Shown piece by piece: positions 60,670 to 64,000 of a stretch of DNA of 64,000 nt. Under the pieces are notes generated by a model. That model searched no databases, was not told where the DNA came from, and worked only from the letters and a program-made list of their open reading frames with translations. The position numbers and the translations under genes are program-made. The first letter of the stretch is position 1, and each line of letters starts with the position of its first letter. The DNA lies in contig NC_057763.1 in the NCBI RefSeq assembly GCF_010389155.1, forward strand, positions 44,560,645 through 44,624,644, read 5' to 3'. The DNA comes from Erigeron canadensis. Its lineage: Eukaryota; Streptophyta; Magnoliopsida; Asterales; Asteraceae.

Positions 60670-62601
60670 ATGAGAAGAAACTGCAACTTGGAGCTCCGTC
60701 TCGTTCCGCCTTCCCCGTTCATATTTTCCGATCACCACCATGGTCAACAAAATACCAGGTAATTAATTAACAGTATTAATCTGTAGTTGCCTTGTCGATA
60801 TACATTAATCTGCAATTTGATCACAATGGAATTAATTAAGTAATAGCAAAAATAGGATTGATATTAACTCATCGTAACAAAGATGTTATAAAGATTTGAA
60901 GCGATTTCAATAATCGATCGAAAAAATAAGACCTTCTATTATCTGTGACTCAAAATTTTATGGTGTCACGTACATATATAATCGATATATAAAACTGAGA
61001 TTAGATTCTACATTTGTATATATAGGGAGGAACAACATAGAGCAGGGGGTGGAGAATCAAAGGAAAAACTAAAGCAGGAGCAGCAGCTAACCATCTTTTA
61101 TGATGGAAAAGTTAGCGTTTGTGACGTTACAGAGCTTCAGGTACGTAATTTAACAAATTTTCTTTCATTAATTAATTGCATATTTAGCTAGCTACGCATC
61201 ACTTTATAATTCCTTTTTTTTTATTTAATCGCCAACAAACAATTTATTAAGCTCTAGGGAGTATAAAGCTAGGCAAGAACATAAGTAAATAATTAGTCCC
61301 CACCACGATATACGTACGGTAAGGAATGTACGGCATAAAACGAAGATCCTTAATTAATTGATCCAAATCTTGCCTTTAGTTATATTGTGTTATAGTTACG
61401 TTATTTGTGAAACCGGTATAAAAACAATACATTGTAATTATACGTACATAAAGGTAACATATTTTTTTTTTAGACATCTACGTAAAGCCATAAAGGTAAA
61501 ATGAGTGTAGAGGTAACATATTTTTTTTTATTTAATTTAATGCTAGAGGTAACAAAATATGGATAAATTGTTTAATTTGTTCTTAAACAATTGAAGAATT
61601 AAATCAAGGTTGGAGCTTCTCATGCTGAACTTTTTATAATTTTTCTAAAATTTCTTAATCTTTTTGAATTTCAAATTCTAATCTTTATATAAAACTGTAT
61701 TATAAACAGAAAATTAGAATTTTAGGTAAGATGATTCAAGAGAGGCTTTATTAGTAGTGTTTTGACGAAATTTTAGTTGATAAAATTGAATAAGATAAGA
61801 TATGCGACCACATTAAAAAAAATCTTAGACAGACGAATCGAATTGCCACCTTTAGTTTGAAAACTTTTATTACTAGCGATATTTTGCCATGTATTCTCAA
61901 TATATATTTCCAATGGAAAATATTGAAAAAAAATTTCAATGGAAATTCCGTCACTAAATTTAATTTTACTTCCAAAATTCCAAAAGTTGGAGCGTCTTGA
62001 ATGGCGTATTAGTTTTGAAATGACCTTTCCTTCTGTCAGCTGCCTTTTATTATCCACAGTAAAAGCAAATAGACTAGTTCCTAATCTCTAGAAATTGTAT
62101 AAAATGTCCATTTTCGCAGATTTTTATTTAGTCATGTGTAAATCATGGGAGAAAAATACATTTTGCCAGTATACCTTTGAAACATGATTTATTTTATTTT
62201 ATATTCTTCTTTTTTCCAAATTAACCAACCACTCGCAGTGGTCAAAGCCATCACTAATTGGTACTCCTGGTCACTTGGAGTGGTCACAACCAGTCGGACC
62301 ACAAGTCCCCACGCAATACATATCTTAATTTGTTTGCTTCTTTCTTTTAATTAACCAATAATTAATATAGAGTATAATTAATTTATGACAGGCAAGAACA
62401 ATAATAAAGCTAGCAAGTGATGAAATAGAAGAGAAATGGAGGAGAACACCGGGTTCAACTACTTCTTCTGATCAGCAATATTCACCGTTGGTGTCGCCAG
62501 CGCTAGGTAACCAAACCGGGCTTTCCATGAAGAGGTCTTTACAGAGGTTTCTTCAAAAGCGAAAGAATAGAATTCAAGCAACTTCTCCCTACCAGCATTA
62601 G
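60670..62601 (+). CDS. JAZ8/JAZ7-like TIFY repressor, 3 exons
   Basis: Nuclear repressor of jasmonate-responsive transcription that binds MYC factors. Exons 60670-60758, 61026-61140 and 62392-62601 join in frame (GT-AG) to 137 aa. Residues 7-11 are LELRL, an EAR motif that recruits TOPLESS directly. TIFYDG at 52-57 starts the TIFY/ZIM domain (to about 78). The Jas motif is 114-135 (MKRSLQRFLQKRKNRIQATS, then PY). Like Arabidopsis JAZ8 and JAZ7, it lacks the LPIAR(R) part of the canonical JA-Ile degron, so it is expected to bind COI1 poorly and resist jasmonate-triggered degradation (family knowledge; untested here). Intron 2 is 1251 bp. A G-box lies in the promoter. No disabling change. Confidence 0.95.
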
Positions 62602-64000
62602 CCGTACGTATAACCTAGCTATATATGCTCTTTGTTACGATACACTATTATATAGCCGTACGTTCCAACTAACAATTCCGGTTCCATAGTTTAGTTCAAA
62701 CTAACATGCTTAATTAATTAGTAGCTAGAGTTCTTCAAGAATTATGTACACGTCTTTCTCGTAAGACATGTGAATTAATTATGTGTACGTTAGTCGAGCT
62801 AACAAATGGCCGGAATCTGGTTGAATCGTCCGCCATGTATTCTCAATATATATATTTGTTTGTTTGTTTGTTTTATAACTTTGTTTGAAGACATAAATAT
62901 ATACGTTTAATTTGTCATTGCTTTTCGTAAGTTTTTTTAAGACAGAATGCCCTTCTATTTATATTTATGTATGCAAATATATAACTTTTATGTACCAATA
63001 TATAGATAGACCCGACTGCCTTTCCAAAAAATATATATATAGACCCGACTACTATAATAAGCATTAGGGAATTTGCTAATAACAGCTGGGACCGTCAATA
63101 TATAACTCATCATAACCTACATAGTTAATCTGATAGAAATGTCTGAAAACTAGTTTTGGCCCTGATATATCTTTAAATGAAGAATATAATCATACAGAAA
63201 AGCAAAGTCAGTCCAATCAATTAATCATATCCAACTTAATTTGTATCCTGAATCAATTACTTGTTCATTTTTTTGTTTGCACGCTCTCTTTAAAATATAT
63301 TAATATCATCTAGCATGTCCAAAGCCTTGACCGCGAAAACTACAACGCGAAAACTACAAAATGGATGAAATACTCGTACTAATTACAACGAATCGAGACA
63401 AGAAAAAAACCTCATTTTCTTTTCACATAATAATCATAAAAATAATATTTCTTTTCATATAACATATTTACAATGAGTCTTTTTAAATTCAAACCATACG
63501 TCATTAAAGTATTCCCTTAGGCCTGTGCTTATAACGTCTTCACCTCCAAGGACGATCGATGATGTAGGCATAGAGCGTCCAAAGGCCTGCGTCCTCCATT
63601 TCAGTCCTCCCGAAGACTCTGACGGACGCTCGGATGTGGGACCGTTTGTGTTTCTTTTCTTATTCTTTTTCTTCTTAGTTAAATCTACATATATATTTGT
63701 GGTACATACATAACTATATATACACGTGTATATGTCTCTGAAATTATTTGGCCGAATTATCGAGTTTATATAATTAATTTTCAAATTTAACCCCTGAAAT
63801 ACTAACACATTTATAAATAATTATACTAGTTTTCTAAATGTTAAACTTAACCCCCAAAATTCATTTACACTGCATTCCTGAGTTATTTTTTTAAAAGAAA
63901 AAAAAAGTAAGAAAACTCATCTTCTTGCATTCTTGAGTTTTTTCCTTTATGAGAAAAGAAAGTGTAAGAAAGAAAAATTGATGGTTTTTGTATTAGAAAA
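62602..64000. other. Gene-free DNA
   Basis: 3' UTR of the JAZ gene, then AT-rich DNA. A short GC-richer patch at 63518-63650 (gtccaaaggcctgcgtcctc) stands out and may be transposon debris; the open frames over it on both strands resemble nothing known. Confidence 0.5.

Noticed and set aside
63455..63808. 117-aa minus-strand frame and 62-aa plus-strand frame over the same GC-richer patch
   Set aside because: Both follow from base composition; no recognised protein and no splice context.
1..64000. CRISPR arrays, operons, ribosome binding sites, LTR retrotransposons
   Set aside because: The sequence is plant nuclear DNA. No direct-repeat/spacer array, no paired LTRs and no gag-pol of Copia or Gypsy type was seen.

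Overview
The window is plant nuclear DNA, from a eudicot and probably an asterid. The evidence is spliced genes with GT-AG introns, plant-only gene families (a CUL4 cullin, an OEP7-type plastid envelope protein, CCD4, a JAZ8-type TIFY repressor), very AT-rich intergenic DNA, and plant-type hAT, MULE, CACTA, Stowaway, Helitron, SINE and L1-like LINE sequences. The texture of the non-autonomous Helitrons and MITEs resembles Asteraceae, but that placement is inference.

Layout. 1-2733: tandem repeats and a decayed hAT transposase on the minus strand. 3878-12035: a complete 17-exon CUL4 gene on the plus strand (824 aa deduced), including one GC-AG intron and an antisense SINE in intron 7. 13786-14013: a small OEP7-like gene on the minus strand, convergent with CUL4. 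14014-24929: gene-free DNA with several non-autonomous DNA transposons, some with exact target-site duplications (TSDs), and one LINE remnant. 24943-30427: an almost full-length but dead L1-like LINE flanked by a 13-bp TSD. 31719-33461: an intact intronless CCD4. 33462-41218: gene-free DNA with a 550-bp hAT element, a 231-bp MULE-type element and a SINE. 41261-47496: a Helitron-derived block (satellite-like repeats, a PIF1-helicase C-terminal fragment, an RPA1-like gene, then an earlier part of a PIF1 helicase), in permuted order. 47497-60350: gene-free DNA with a 933-bp hAT element, Helitron remnants, a Stowaway element and SINE-like repeats. 60670-62601: a complete three-exon JAZ8/JAZ7-like gene with an EAR motif and a non-canonical Jas degron. 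62602-64000: nothing recognised.

The four host genes are unrelated single-copy-type plant genes and do not form a cluster. CUL4 scaffolds CRL4 ubiquitin ligases; OEP7 sits in the plastid outer envelope; CCD4 cleaves carotenoids in plastids; the JAZ protein represses jasmonate-responsive transcription. I found no previously undescribed biological system. The most notable items are the permuted Helitron gene order, the GC-AG intron in CUL4, the degron-poor JAZ with a promoter G-box, and a series of DNA transposons whose ends and TSDs can be placed to the base.
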